The notes under the pieces: model-generated | What the model was told of the DNA's origin: nothing | The model's database searches: none | Seen by the model: the letters and a program-made list of their open reading frames with translations, nothing else | Position numbers and translations under genes: made by a program | Origin: DATDFB01 sp036522835 | GTDB lineage: Bacteria > Acidobacteriota > Thermoanaerobaculia > Gp7-AA8 | Assembly (NCBI GenBank): GCA_036522835.1 | Contig: DATDFB010000207.1 | Location: forward strand, 44,169 to 108,168 | Length of the DNA stretch: 64,000 bases | Reading direction: 5' to 3' | Part shown: positions 55,173-64,000 of the stretch, in pieces | Numbering within the stretch: the first letter of the stretch is position 1 | Layout: each line of letters begins with the position of its first letter

Positions 55173-56046
55173 GCTGCATCAGCGGGAAGCCGAGCTTCTC
55201 CCGCGACTCCAGATATTGATGGGCGCAGGCGACGGCGAGGTCACGCACGCGCTTGATGACGGCGACGCGCTCGGTCACGGAGACGGCGCCCCGCGCGTCG
55301 AGGGTGTTGAAGGTGTGCGAGCACTTCAGCGTCCAGTCGTATGCCGGCAGGACGAGTTGCTCCTCGAGGCAGTGCTTGGCCTCTTTTTCGTAAATGTCGA
55401 GCAGCGTCCACTGCGTGTCGATGTCGGCAACCTCGAAGTAGTACTTGCTGAACTCGTACTCGTCCTGCTTCCGCACCGGGCCGTAGCCGAAGCCGCCCCC
55501 CCACTCGATGTCGAAGACGGAGCTCTTGCGCGACAGGAACATCGTCAGCCGCTCCAGGCCGTAGGTGATCTCCGCGGAGATCGGCGCGAGGTCGATCCCG
55601 CCGGCTTGCTGGAAGTAGGTGAACTGCGTGATCTCCATGCCGTCGAGGAGGATCTGCCACCCCATCCCCCACGCGCCGAGCGTCGGCGACTCCCAGTTGT
55701 CCTCTTCGAAGCGGATGTCGTGCTTGGCGAGGTCGAGGCCGATGGCGCGCAGGGAGTCGAGGTAGAGGTCCTGCACGTCGAGCGGCGACGGCTTGAGGAT
55801 GATCTGAAACTGATAGTGCTTGCCGAGGCGGAAAGGATTGTCGCCGTAGCGGCCGTCCGCGGGGCGGCGGGACGGCTGGACGTAGCCGACGTTCCACGGC
55901 TCAGGTCCTAGGACGCGGAGGAACGTCGCCGGATGCATGGTGCCGGCGCCGACTTCGAGGTCGAGCGGCGTCTCGATCATGCAGCCGCGCTCGGCCCAGA
56001 AGTTCTGCAGTCTCAGGATGAGGTCCTGAAAAGTCAGACGCGACAT
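55165..56046 (-). CDS. glyQ: Glycyl-tRNA synthetase alpha subunit
   Basis: This 293-residue catalytic subunit has LTFQDLILRLQNFWAERGC, GAGTMHPATFLRVLG, EDNWESPTLGAWGMGWQILLDGMEITQFTYFQQ in pieces, and LERLTMFL. It activates glycine for tRNA charging. It is the first gene of a run glyQ-glyS-lipoprotein-ppdK. Confidence 0.97.
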   Translation of the reverse strand: MSRLTFQDLILRLQNFWAERGCMIETPLDLEVGAGTMHPATFLRVLGPEPWNVGYVQPSRRPADGRYGDNPFRLGKHYQFQIILKPSPLDVQDLYLDSLRAIGLDLAKHDIRFEEDNWESPTLGAWGMGWQILLDGMEITQFTYFQQAGGIDLAPISAEITYGLERLTMFLSRKSSVFDIEWGGGFGYGPVRKQDEYEFSKYYFEVADIDTQWTLLDIYEKEAKHCLEEQLVLPAYDWTLKCSHTFNTLDARGAVSVTERVAVIKRVRDLAVACAHQYLESREKLGFPLMQHG

Positions 56047-56180
56047 TCGGGGGCGGGATTGTAGCAGCGCGCGCTAAGGGCCTTCGACCCGTTGCGGGAG
56101 ACGGTGCCGCGAAGGGGCGGATGAGGGGGTGGGTGCTTGCCAGATTCGCACCCTCACCCGGCCGTCGGCATCTGGATGCG
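56047..56180. other. Intergenic region upstream of glyQ
   Basis: These 134 bp lie between the Pro/Thr-rich lipoprotein gene's stop and the glyQ start, both on the minus strand. They are GC-rich and contain short imperfect hairpins, but no T-box-like motif or clear promoter. Confidence 0.5.
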
Positions 56181-56828
56181 TCACTGGCCACCGATCGTAT
56201 CCGTCGCCGTCGGCGGCGGCGGGGGCGGCGGCTGCGACGTGTCGGTCTTTTCCTGGCCCTTGTCCTTTTCCTTCTTCGGGGGCTTCTCCGTCGACGTCGT
56301 GTCCGTCGCCGCCGTGTCGGTGGCGGTCGTGTCCGTCGTCGTTGCCGTATCAGTCGTCGCCGTGGTGTCGGTCGTTTCCGTCGGCGGCGGCTTGCGCTCG
56401 CGCGTTCGCGCCGGCGGTGGCTGCGGCGTCGTCGTCACGACGGTCGTGGCCGTCGGCACCGGCTGCGGCGGTGGGGGAACGTACACTGTGCTTGAAGGTC
56501 GTGGCGGTTGCGCAGGCGTCGCCGGCGGCATCCCGCTGGCCATGCTTCCCGGCTGCTGCGGCTGCATCACGCCTCCTGCCGCCGGTCCGCCGGGCATGTT
56601 TGCAGGCGGCATCGCCGTCCCGAGAGCGAACGAGCCGGTCGTGTCGGTGTTTGTGGCCGTCGCCGGCGGCTGCACCTCACCGGGCGCGCTGATCGTCGAC
56701 GTCGCCGTGCCGCTCTGTCCTTCCTGGACGACGTCGTACTGCGGCTGGTTGCGCTGCGCCGGACCGGACCGTCCATGACAGCCGAGCGCGGCCACTGCGA
56801 GCAGCAGAACCGCGATTGCGCTCTTCAT
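56181..56828 (-). CDS. Pro/Thr-rich lipoprotein of unknown function
   Basis: A lipoprotein signal (MKSAIAVLLLAVAALGC, lipidated Cys17) leads into about 200 residues of low-complexity sequence: a Gln/Pro/Met/Gly part, a Pro-rich part, and a Thr/Asp repeat (TDTTATTDTATTTDTTATD), ending with Lys/Glu and Pro runs. It has no folded domain. It probably spans the periplasm as a flexible tether or is a target of modification. ATG 56828 is used, since an upstream TTG at 56840 is less likely. Confidence 0.7.
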   Translation of the reverse strand: MKSAIAVLLLAVAALGCHGRSGPAQRNQPQYDVVQEGQSGTATSTISAPGEVQPPATATNTDTTGSFALGTAMPPANMPGGPAAGGVMQPQQPGSMASGMPPATPAQPPRPSSTVYVPPPPQPVPTATTVVTTTPQPPPARTRERKPPPTETTDTTATTDTATTTDTTATDTAATDTTSTEKPPKKEKDKGQEKTDTSQPPPPPPPTATDTIGGQ

Positions 56829-56857
56829 GATGGCTTTCAAATCGCATGATCGGTGCC

Positions 56858-57028
56858 ATGGCTAAAGACGATCGCAACGTGGGTGGCCCCACACACAGCC
56901 CGAAAGACGAAGCGACACCGGATCGCAACGTGCGCCACGCCCGCAGCCGTGACGAGCTCAAGGAGCGCAGCGTTCACGGCGAGCGGCCTGGAAAGGGACA
57001 GCGAAACGGCTCATCGAAAAGGAAATAA
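56858..57028 (+). CDS. Small hydrophilic protein (56 residues), tentative
   Basis: ATG 56858 opens a 56-codon frame coding a very polar, Arg/Asp/His-rich product (AKDDRNVGGPTHSPKDEAT, SRDELKERSVHGERPGKGQ). No hydrophobic core is present, so it would be disordered. It diverges from the lipoprotein gene and precedes rrf2 by 56 bp. It could be a real small protein or a chance frame; ribosome-binding-site support is weak. Confidence 0.45.
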   Translation: MAKDDRNVGGPTHSPKDEATPDRNVRHARSRDELKERSVHGERPGKGQRNGSSKRK

Positions 57029-57046
57029 CAGTCCGAACGGCGCCTG

Positions 57047-57075
57047 TTGATCAAAGCGGACCGATTTAGTACAGT
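57047..57075 (+). promoter_or_regulatory. Possible promoter of the rrf2-suf operon
   Basis: TTGATC (57047-57052) and TACAGT (57070-57075) are spaced by 17 bases and lie just upstream of the rrf2 ATG at 57085. Match to the sigma-70 consensus is moderate. Autoregulation by the Rrf2 product would act here. Confidence 0.4.
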
Positions 57076-57084
57076 TTCGCGCTC

Positions 57085-57551
57085 ATGCTGAAGATCTCCA
57101 GGCTCACTGACTACGGACTGCTCGCCGCCGTCTACCTCGCACGGCGGCCCGGCGCCGTCGTGTCTGCGCGCGAGATCGCGGCCTTCTACCACCTTCCGGT
57201 CCCGATGATCACCAAGGTCCTCAAGACGCTGCAGCAAGGAGGGCTCGTGCAGTCGCACCGCGGCGTCGGCGGCGGCTACTCCTTCGACGGCGACGCCGAG
57301 GCGGTCACGCTCGGGCAACTGCTCGACGTGCTCGAAGGGCCGTGGGACCTCGTCGAGTGCGAGACGACGGACGACAGCGGCCACGCCCTCTGCTCGATCC
57401 GCGTGGCGTGCCCGTCGCGCCGCTTCATGTTCGGCATCAACCGCGCCATCAAGGGCGCCTTCGAGCAGGTCTCCTTAGGGGATCTCGCGCGCGGCGCGCT
57501 GCCGATGCCGATCCTCGACAAAGGCGCGCTCACGGCGCGCGCGGAGATTCA

Positions 57552-57555
<4 letters not shown>
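57085..57555 (+). CDS. Rrf2-family Fe-S-sensing regulator of the SUF operon
   Basis: This 156-residue winged-helix regulator (LTDYGLLAAVYLARRPG, VLKTLQQGGLVQSHRGVGGGY) has three cysteines at 92, 103 and 109, the usual Fe-S ligand arrangement of IscR/SufR-type proteins. It should report Fe-S status and repress or activate the suf genes that follow. Its stop overlaps the sufB start (ATGA). Confidence 0.94.
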
Positions 57556-58988
<1,433 letters not shown>

Positions 58989-58993
58989 AAGTG

Positions 58994-59060
58994 CTGAGTC
59001 CTGCGTCCTGAGTCCTGAGTAACGGGACCCAGGACTCAGGACCCAGGACTCAGGACTCAT
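58994..59060. repeat. CAGGACT iterated inverted element between sufB and sufC
   Basis: The left arm 58994-59020 iterates CTGAGTC-type words and the right arm 59028-59060 iterates the complementary CAGGACT-type 7-mers; they can pair over most of their length around a short loop. The sufC ribosome-binding site AGGA (59052-59055) is part of the right arm. The hairpin could lower or tune sufC expression relative to sufB. Confidence 0.86.
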
Positions 59061-59062
59061 GA

Positions 59063-59821
59063 ATGCTGGAAATTAAGAACTTACACGCGGGAATCGACGG
59101 CAAAGAGATCTTAAAGGGCCTGTCGCTGGACATCGGCGAGGGCGAGGTCCACGCCATCATGGGGCCGAACGGCTCCGGCAAGTCGACGTTGGCGAACGTG
59201 CTGGCGGGGCGGCCGAAGTACGAGGTGACGTCCGGCAGCGTCACGTACGAGGGGAAAGACCTGCTGGCCATGCCGGCCGAGGAGCGCGCGCGCGAGGGCG
59301 TGTTCCTGGCCATGCAGTACCCGGTCGAGATCCCCGGCGTGAACAACATCTACTTTCTCAAGGCCGCGTACAACGCCATGCGCAAATACCGCGGCGAGGA
59401 GGAGCTCGACGCGGTCGAGTTCCTGCAGCTCGTGCGGAAAAAGATGAAGCTCGTCGACCTCGACGAGTCGTTTCTCAACCGCGGCGTGAACGAAGGGTTC
59501 TCGGGCGGCGAGAAGAAGCGGAACGAGATCTTCCAGATGGCCGTGCTCGATCCGAAGCTGGCCATCCTCGACGAGACCGACTCGGGGCTCGACATCGACG
59601 CCCTGCGCATCGTCGCCGAGGGCGTGAACGCGCTCCGAAGCGAAAAGCACTCGGTGCTCGTGATCACGCACTACCAGCGCCTGCTGCGCTATCTCGTCCC
59701 CGACGTCGTGCACGTGCTCGCGAACGGGCAGATCGTGAAGTCGGGCGGGAAGGAGCTGGCCGAGGAGCTCGAGGCCAAGGGCTACGAGTGGATCGAGGCG
59801 GAGATGGCGGCGGCGCAATGA
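59063..59821 (+). CDS. sufC: Fe-S assembly ATPase SufC
   Basis: This 252-residue ABC ATPase has Walker A GPNGSGKST, the signature FSGGEKKRNE, Walker B LAILDETDSGLD and the switch His in VITHYQR. It powers the SufBCD scaffold. Its stop overlaps the sufD start (ATGA). Confidence 0.97.
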   Translation: MLEIKNLHAGIDGKEILKGLSLDIGEGEVHAIMGPNGSGKSTLANVLAGRPKYEVTSGSVTYEGKDLLAMPAEERAREGVFLAMQYPVEIPGVNNIYFLKAAYNAMRKYRGEEELDAVEFLQLVRKKMKLVDLDESFLNRGVNEGFSGGEKKRNEIFQMAVLDPKLAILDETDSGLDIDALRIVAEGVNALRSEKHSVLVITHYQRLLRYLVPDVVHVLANGQIVKSGGKELAEELEAKGYEWIEAEMAAAQ

Positions 59822-60900
59822 CGACGACGGTCGATTTCGGCGTTCGCGAGCAGGCCGCGCAGCGGTTCGCGCAGCTCGGCTGGCCGACGCCGCGCCAGGA
59901 AGAGTGGAAGTACACGAACGTCGCGCCGATCGCGCGGGTGAACTGGAACTTTGGCGACCCCGCCGCACTCCAGAGTCGCTACGCCGACTACATGAGGCAT
60001 CCGTTCACCGCGCTCAACACCGCCAACGCGCAGGACGGCGCGCACATCGAGATCCCGGACGGCACGGTCGTCGACGGTTTCATCCATCTCCTCTTCGTCG
60101 GCGACGGCGACGAGGTCTGGTCGCATCCGCGCAACCTCATCGTCGTCGGCAAAAACGCGCAGGTCACGATCGTCGAGACCTACGTGGGACGGGGCAAGTA
60201 CTTCACCAACACCGTCACGGAGCTCGTCGCCAAGGAAGGCGCCGTCGTCGAGCACATCAAGGTCGAGTGCGAATCGCTCGAGGCCTTCCACATCGGCACG
60301 CTGCAGGTCCATGAGGAGCGCGCCGCGTCCGTGACGTCGCGCTGCATCGCCTTGGGCGGCGCGCTGGTTCGGAACGAGATCAACGTCGCCCTCGCCGGCG
60401 AGGGGGCGAGCATCGCCCTCGACGGCCTCTTCACCCTCACCGGCAACCAGCACTGCGACAACCACACCGTCGTCGATCATCTCTACCCGCACTGCGACTC
60501 GCTGGAGCTCTACAAAGGCATCCTCGACCAGAGCGCGCGCGGAATCTTCGACGGGAGGATCATCGTCCGCCCCGACGCGCAGAAGACGAGCTCGCGGCAG
60601 ACAAATCACAACCTGCTGCTCAGCGAGACCGCCATCGTCGACTCGAAGCCGACGCTGGAGATCCACAACGACGACGTCAAGTGCAACCACGGCTCGACGA
60701 TCGGCCAGCTCGACGAGGAGGCGATGTTCTACCTCCGCTCGCGCGGCATCGGCGAGGCGGAGGCGCGCGGCCTCCTCATCTACGCCTTCGCCAGCGAGAT
60801 CGTCGACCGTATCAAGGCCGAGCCGGTGCGCGAGCTGGTGCGGCGGGAGATGTTCCGGCGCATGCCGGAGAGGTTGCCGGAGAGGCGGGCGGCGCAATGA
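59818..60900 (+). CDS. sufD: Fe-S assembly protein SufD
   Basis: This 360-residue beta-helical protein is a SufB paralogue with the QEEWKYTNVAPIARV-type start, and C-terminal HGSTIGQLDEEAMFYLRSRGI and EARGLLIYAFASEIVDRI motifs. It pairs with SufB. ATG 59818 follows sufC directly, and its stop overlaps the sufS start. Confidence 0.95.
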   Translation: MTTTVDFGVREQAAQRFAQLGWPTPRQEEWKYTNVAPIARVNWNFGDPAALQSRYADYMRHPFTALNTANAQDGAHIEIPDGTVVDGFIHLLFVGDGDEVWSHPRNLIVVGKNAQVTIVETYVGRGKYFTNTVTELVAKEGAVVEHIKVECESLEAFHIGTLQVHEERAASVTSRCIALGGALVRNEINVALAGEGASIALDGLFTLTGNQHCDNHTVVDHLYPHCDSLELYKGILDQSARGIFDGRIIVRPDAQKTSSRQTNHNLLLSETAIVDSKPTLEIHNDDVKCNHGSTIGQLDEEAMFYLRSRGIGEAEARGLLIYAFASEIVDRIKAEPVRELVRREMFRRMPERLPERRAAQ

Positions 60901-62141
60901 GCAGCGCCGTCCCTCGATCCCTCACTCCCGTCCCCTACGACGTTCGCCGCGACTTCCCCATCCTCCGCCGCAGCGTCCGCGGCAAGCCGCTCGTCTACCT
61001 CGACAACGCCGCCACGACGCAGAAGCCGCAGGCGGTGATCGACCGCATCGTCCGCTACTACACGGAAGAGAACTCGAACGTCCACCGCGGCGTGCATTTC
61101 CTGAGCGAGATCGCCACCGCCGCGTACGAAGCGGCGCGCACGACGGTGAAGCGCTTCATCAACGCGCGCAGCGAAAAAGAGATCGTCTTCACGCGCGGGA
61201 CGACCGAGGCCATCAACCTCGTGACGTCGTCGTGGGGCGGGCGCAACGTCGGCGCCGGCGATTGCGTGCTCATCACCGCCATCGAGCACCACTCGAACAT
61301 CGTCCCGTGGCAGCTTCTCTGCGAGGCGAAAGGGGCGAAGCTCCTCGTCGCACCCGTGAGCGATGACGGGGAGCTGATTCCCGACGAGTACCTGAAGCTC
61401 CTCGAGCGCCATCCGAAGATCGTCGCCTTCGGCCACGCCTCCAACGCCCTCGGCACGATCAACCCGGTCAAGGCCATGACGCAGGCGGCGCACGACGCCG
61501 GCGCGGTGGTGCTCATCGACGGCGCGCAGGGCGTGCCGCACTCCATCGTCGACGTACAGGACATCGGCTGCGACTTCTACGCCTTCTCCGGACACAAGGT
61601 CTACGGCCCGACCGGCATCGGCGCGCTCTACGGCCGCGAGGCGCTGCTCGAGGCCATGCCGCCCTACCAGGGCGGCGGCGACATGATCCTCTCCGTCTCG
61701 TTCGAGAAGACGACGTACAACGCGCTTCCCTACAAGTTCGAAGCGGGAACGCCGAACATCGAAGGCGTGGTCGGCCTCGCCGCGGCGCTCGACTACGTCG
61801 GCGGCGTCGGCATCGAGACCATCACCGCGCACGAGCAGGAGCTCTTGCACTACGCGACGGAGCGCCTGCAGGAGCTCGACGGCATCCGCCTCATCGGCAC
61901 CGCGCGCGAGAAGGCCTCGGTCATCTCCTTCACGCTCGAAGGCGTGCACCCGCACGACATCGGCACGATCCTCGACCAGGAAGGGATCGCCATCCGCACT
62001 GGACACCACTGCGCGCAGCCGCTCATGATGCGCTTCAACGTTCCCGCGACCGGGCGCGCCTCGTTCGGCATGTACAACACGAAGGAAGAGGCCGACGCGC
62101 TCGTGGCCGGCCTGCGCAAGGTCATCGAGGTCTTTGGCTGA
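60897..62141 (+). CDS. sufS: Cysteine desulfurase SufS
   Basis: This 414-residue fold-type I PLP enzyme has YLDNAATTQKPQ, EHHSNIVPW, the PLP lysine in AFSGHKVYGPTG and the persulfide Cys in RTGHHCAQPLM. It releases sulfur from cysteine and hands it to SufU. It is the fifth gene of the operon and overlaps sufU by one base. Confidence 0.97.
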   Translation: MSSAVPRSLTPVPYDVRRDFPILRRSVRGKPLVYLDNAATTQKPQAVIDRIVRYYTEENSNVHRGVHFLSEIATAAYEAARTTVKRFINARSEKEIVFTRGTTEAINLVTSSWGGRNVGAGDCVLITAIEHHSNIVPWQLLCEAKGAKLLVAPVSDDGELIPDEYLKLLERHPKIVAFGHASNALGTINPVKAMTQAAHDAGAVVLIDGAQGVPHSIVDVQDIGCDFYAFSGHKVYGPTGIGALYGREALLEAMPPYQGGGDMILSVSFEKTTYNALPYKFEAGTPNIEGVVGLAAALDYVGGVGIETITAHEQELLHYATERLQELDGIRLIGTAREKASVISFTLEGVHPHDIGTILDQEGIAIRTGHHCAQPLMMRFNVPATGRASFGMYNTKEEADALVAGLRKVIEVFG

Positions 62142-62596
62142 TGTCCGACAATCTCCGCGAGCTCTACCAGCAGGTCATCCTCGACCACAACCGCAATCCT
62201 CGCAATTACAAAGAGCTGCCGAACGCCACGCGCAGAGTGGAGGGCTACAACCCCCTCTGCGGCGACCACTACACGATCTACGTCGACCTCGACGGCGACA
62301 CGATCCGCGACATCGGCTTCACCGGCAACGGCTGCGCGATCTCGAAGGCCTCGGCCTCGGTGATGAGCTCGACGGTCAAGGGAAAGAAGAGCGAAGAGGC
62401 GGAGAAGCTCTTCGACACGTTCCACAAGCTCGTCACCGGCGCAGGGCGCAGCGGCCTCGACGAGGAGGAATTGGGCCGCCTGGCGGCGTTCTCCGGAGTG
62501 TCGGAGTTTCCAGCGCGCGTAAAATGCGCGACGCTGGCGTGGCACACGCTGCATACGGCGTTGCAGACGGATGAGGGAGTGGTGACCACCGAGTAG
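62141..62596 (+). CDS. sufU: Sulfur-transfer/scaffold protein SufU
   Basis: This 151-residue IscU-like protein keeps Cys40, Asp42, Cys65 and Cys129 and the extra segment between them (LDEEELGRLAAFSGV) that marks SufU rather than IscU. It accepts sulfur from SufS, usually through a zinc site. Its TAG stop (62594-62596) is the first part of the iterated octamer hairpin. Confidence 0.95.
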   Translation: MSDNLRELYQQVILDHNRNPRNYKELPNATRRVEGYNPLCGDHYTIYVDLDGDTIRDIGFTGNGCAISKASASVMSSTVKGKKSEEAEKLFDTFHKLVTGAGRSGLDEEELGRLAAFSGVSEFPARVKCATLAWHTLHTALQTDEGVVTTE

Positions 62597-62672
62597 GTTC
62601 TTAGGTTGTTAGGTTCTTACGTTCTTAGGTTTCAAACTTAAGAACCTAAGAACCCAAGAACATAAGAACTCA
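62594..62672. repeat. Iterated octamer inverted element between sufU and sufT
   Basis: The left arm iterates TAGGTTCT five times from 62594, beginning with the sufU TAG stop. The right arm iterates AAGAACCT-type 8-mers from 62641 to 62672. They pair into a long AT-richer hairpin 2 bases before the sufT ATG. The same GGTTCTTA word occurs as a short palindrome at 3027-3040. Confidence 0.92.
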
Positions 62673-62674
62673 TT

Positions 62675-63229
62675 ATGAACTTACGCGAAGAAATCACCGT
62701 CTCCCGCAACTGCGAGGCGATCATGATCCCGAGCGGCGAGCGGGTGCTGGTGCCCGAGGGCGCCCGCGCCACGATCACGCAGTCGCTCGGCGGGTCGTAC
62801 ACGCTCATCACCGACCGCGGGCTGATGGTCCGCATCTCCGGCCGCGAAGTCGAAGCCATCGGCAAGACGCCGGAGAACGTCCCACAGGCCGAGGAAGCGG
62901 CGCCGAAGACGAAGGAAGAGCTCGAAGCGCTCGTGTGGGACCAGCTCAAGACCTGCTACGACCCCGAGATCCCCGTCAACATCGTCGACCTCGGACTGGT
63001 GTATCTCTGCGAGCTCGAAGACGAAGAGGGGATGACGAAGGTCAAGGTCAAGATGACCCTCACCGCCCCGGGCTGCGGGATGGGTCCCGTCCTCGCGCAC
63101 GACGTGAAGACGAAGATCGAGACCCTGCCCGGTGTGAAGACCGCCGACGTCGAGGTCGTGTTCGATCCGGTTTGGGATCGAAGCATGATGTCCGAGGCGG
63201 CGAAGCTGCAACTCGGGCTCTACTGGTAG
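62675..63229 (+). CDS. sufT: Fe-S cluster assembly factor SufT
   Basis: This 184-residue protein has an N-terminal region (EEITVSRNCEAIMIPSGERV) and a C-terminal MIP18/DUF59 domain (YDPEIPVNIVDLGLVY, LTAPGCGMGPVLAHDVK). SufT aids maturation of Fe-S proteins under high demand. It closes the suf operon; its 3' end overlaps the convergent NTF2-like gene by 10 bp. Confidence 0.94.
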   Translation: MNLREEITVSRNCEAIMIPSGERVLVPEGARATITQSLGGSYTLITDRGLMVRISGREVEAIGKTPENVPQAEEAAPKTKEELEALVWDQLKTCYDPEIPVNIVDLGLVYLCELEDEEGMTKVKVKMTLTAPGCGMGPVLAHDVKTKIETLPGVKTADVEVVFDPVWDRSMMSEAAKLQLGLYW

Positions 63230-63624
63230 AGGTCGCGCACCTTCGCCGTGTCTTCGTAAGCGCGGAACTGCGAGACCTTCCCGTCGCGCATGGTGAAGTT
63301 GTGGATGCCGGTGGTCGCTGCCGACTTCCCGTTCTTCTTGAAGCGATAGATGTAGTCGACCCTGACGAAGACTTGGTCGCCGGTGGCGGCCCAGAGGTTC
63401 GGCTCGAACTTCTCGAAGTCGACTTCGCTCGCCAGCGTGGAGAAGAAGTCTGCCACGCCGTCGCGGCCGCTGCGGATGCGGTACCACGGCACCTCGTTCT
63501 GCACCGAGGTGTCGGTGCCCCAACTGACGTCGTCGGTAAGCTCGCCGAGGATGGTCGGGATGTCGCCGCGGCCGAAGGCGGCGTACATCTGCTGCAGCTT
63601 GCTGATGTTGGCTTGTTCGCTCAT
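63220..63624 (-). CDS. SnoaL/NTF2-like protein
   Basis: This 134-residue single-domain protein has the NTF2-like fold pattern: an opening helix (LQQMYAAFGRGDIPTILGEL), DVSWG strand, SGRDGVADFFSTL helix and a closing sheet (GIHNFTMRDGKVSQFRAYED). Members bind or modify small hydrophobic ligands. The substrate is unknown. It is convergent with sufT. Confidence 0.9.
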   Translation of the reverse strand: MSEQANISKLQQMYAAFGRGDIPTILGELTDDVSWGTDTSVQNEVPWYRIRSGRDGVADFFSTLASEVDFEKFEPNLWAATGDQVFVRVDYIYRFKKNGKSAATTGIHNFTMRDGKVSQFRAYEDTAKVRDLYQ

Positions 63625-63672
63625 GGATGCCCTCCGCGTCGAGTTACGGCGCGGAGGGCGGAGCGGATTGGA

Positions 63673-64000
63673 TCAGAGGTGCTGGTTGAAGAACGTCCAC
63701 GGCCCGAGCGAGTAGCCGGCCTTGTGATGCTGCGCCTGGAGGTAACCGTCGATCGCGGTCACGACCGAAAGGAGACCGGAGAGGATGCCGCAGGTGATGA
63801 AGAGGCCGACGACCCAGACGATCACGGTCACGATGCCCTTCATCTTCTGCCCGATCATGAAGTAGCCGAGGCAGCCGGCCACGATCAGGTTGAGAATGAG
63901 GATGAGGATCGGGTCCTTGGCATCGGGCGGCGGCGGGATGACTTCACCACCGCCGGCGCCGCCCGTGGGCGGCGGGGGCGGAGGGGTGGTCGAGATCGGA
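63673..64000 (-). CDS. Partial membrane protein with Pro-rich N-terminus; start outside the window
   Basis: The frame is open to the window edge, so the listed right end is not the start. The visible part has a Pro/Gly/Thr-rich stretch (STTPPPPPPTGGAGGGEV), two to three hydrophobic helices (ILILILNLIVAGCLGYFMIG, then VTVIVWVVGLFITCGIL) and a short tail ending FFNQHL. It is reminiscent of TM2-like small membrane proteins in the way a helix pair surrounds a short loop (GQKMKG), but the assignment is weak. Confidence 0.7.
   Translation of the reverse strand, partial: PISTTPPPPPPTGGAGGGEVIPPPPDAKDPILILILNLIVAGCLGYFMIGQKMKGIVTVIVWVVGLFITCGILSGLLSVVTAIDGYLQAQHHKAGYSLGPWTFFNQHL

Noticed and set aside
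56047..56180. T-box leader upstream of glyQ
   Set aside because: No T-box sequence, specifier loop or terminator could be recognised.

Overview
This window looks like a chromosomal segment of a GC-rich, free-living Gram-negative bacterium. A Kdo/lipid A operon (waaA-lpxK-lpxL-waaF), many secreted or lipid-anchored proteins, large carboxypeptidase-regulatory-like repeat proteins and a two-subunit glycyl-tRNA synthetase point towards an acidobacterial lineage (Thermoanaerobaculia-like). That placement is an inference from gene content and style; the window has no rRNA to test it. Genes are densely packed and many start on the last bases of the previous gene (ATGA or GTGA overlaps). I see no insertion sequence, prophage, integron or true CRISPR array.

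Layout. 1-3.6 kb: an ECF sigma / zinc-finger anti-sigma operon with an unknown protein and a lipoprotein cut by the window edge, then tRNA-Arg and tRNA-Pro. 3.6-5.7 kb: a Nudix hydrolase and a reduced NHEJ pair, Ku plus a stand-alone LigD-type 3'-phosphoesterase. 5.7-17.4 kb: a sensor kinase, a secreted zinc metallopeptidase, a 1331-residue repeat protein, a PrcB-like lipoprotein and a TIGR02757 protein. 17.5-27.3 kb: a PDZ-containing sensor kinase with an NtrC-type regulator, an M14 peptidase, and a coupled memo-glgA-msrC string. 27.4-31.3 kb: the lipid A operon. 31.3-41.1 kb: asparaginase, aldehyde dehydrogenase, DNA polymerase I, SelB and a DUF72 protein. 41.4-46.9 kb: a zinc-ribbon protein, a two-gene cysteine/transsulfuration pair, a 42-bp-period repeat array beside a fused DUF6036-type gene, plsY-gpsA and a 47-residue protein. 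47-56 kb: DedA, cupin/TetR, PpdK, a lipoprotein and glyQS. 57-63.2 kb: a complete rrf2-sufBCDSUT operon for Fe-S cluster assembly. A truncated membrane protein closes the window.

The most unusual signal is not a gene. Several families of short elements built from iterated 7- or 8-mers, usually as inverted arms, sit at gene ends. In several cases the element supplies the TAG stop codon of one or both flanking genes. Other copies lie in frame inside genes (polA, waaA, the metallopeptidase, the TIGR02757 gene) or straddle a gene junction. A second unusual locus is an eight-copy, 42-bp-phased palindrome array at 43.9-44.24 kb with inverted repeats at its borders.
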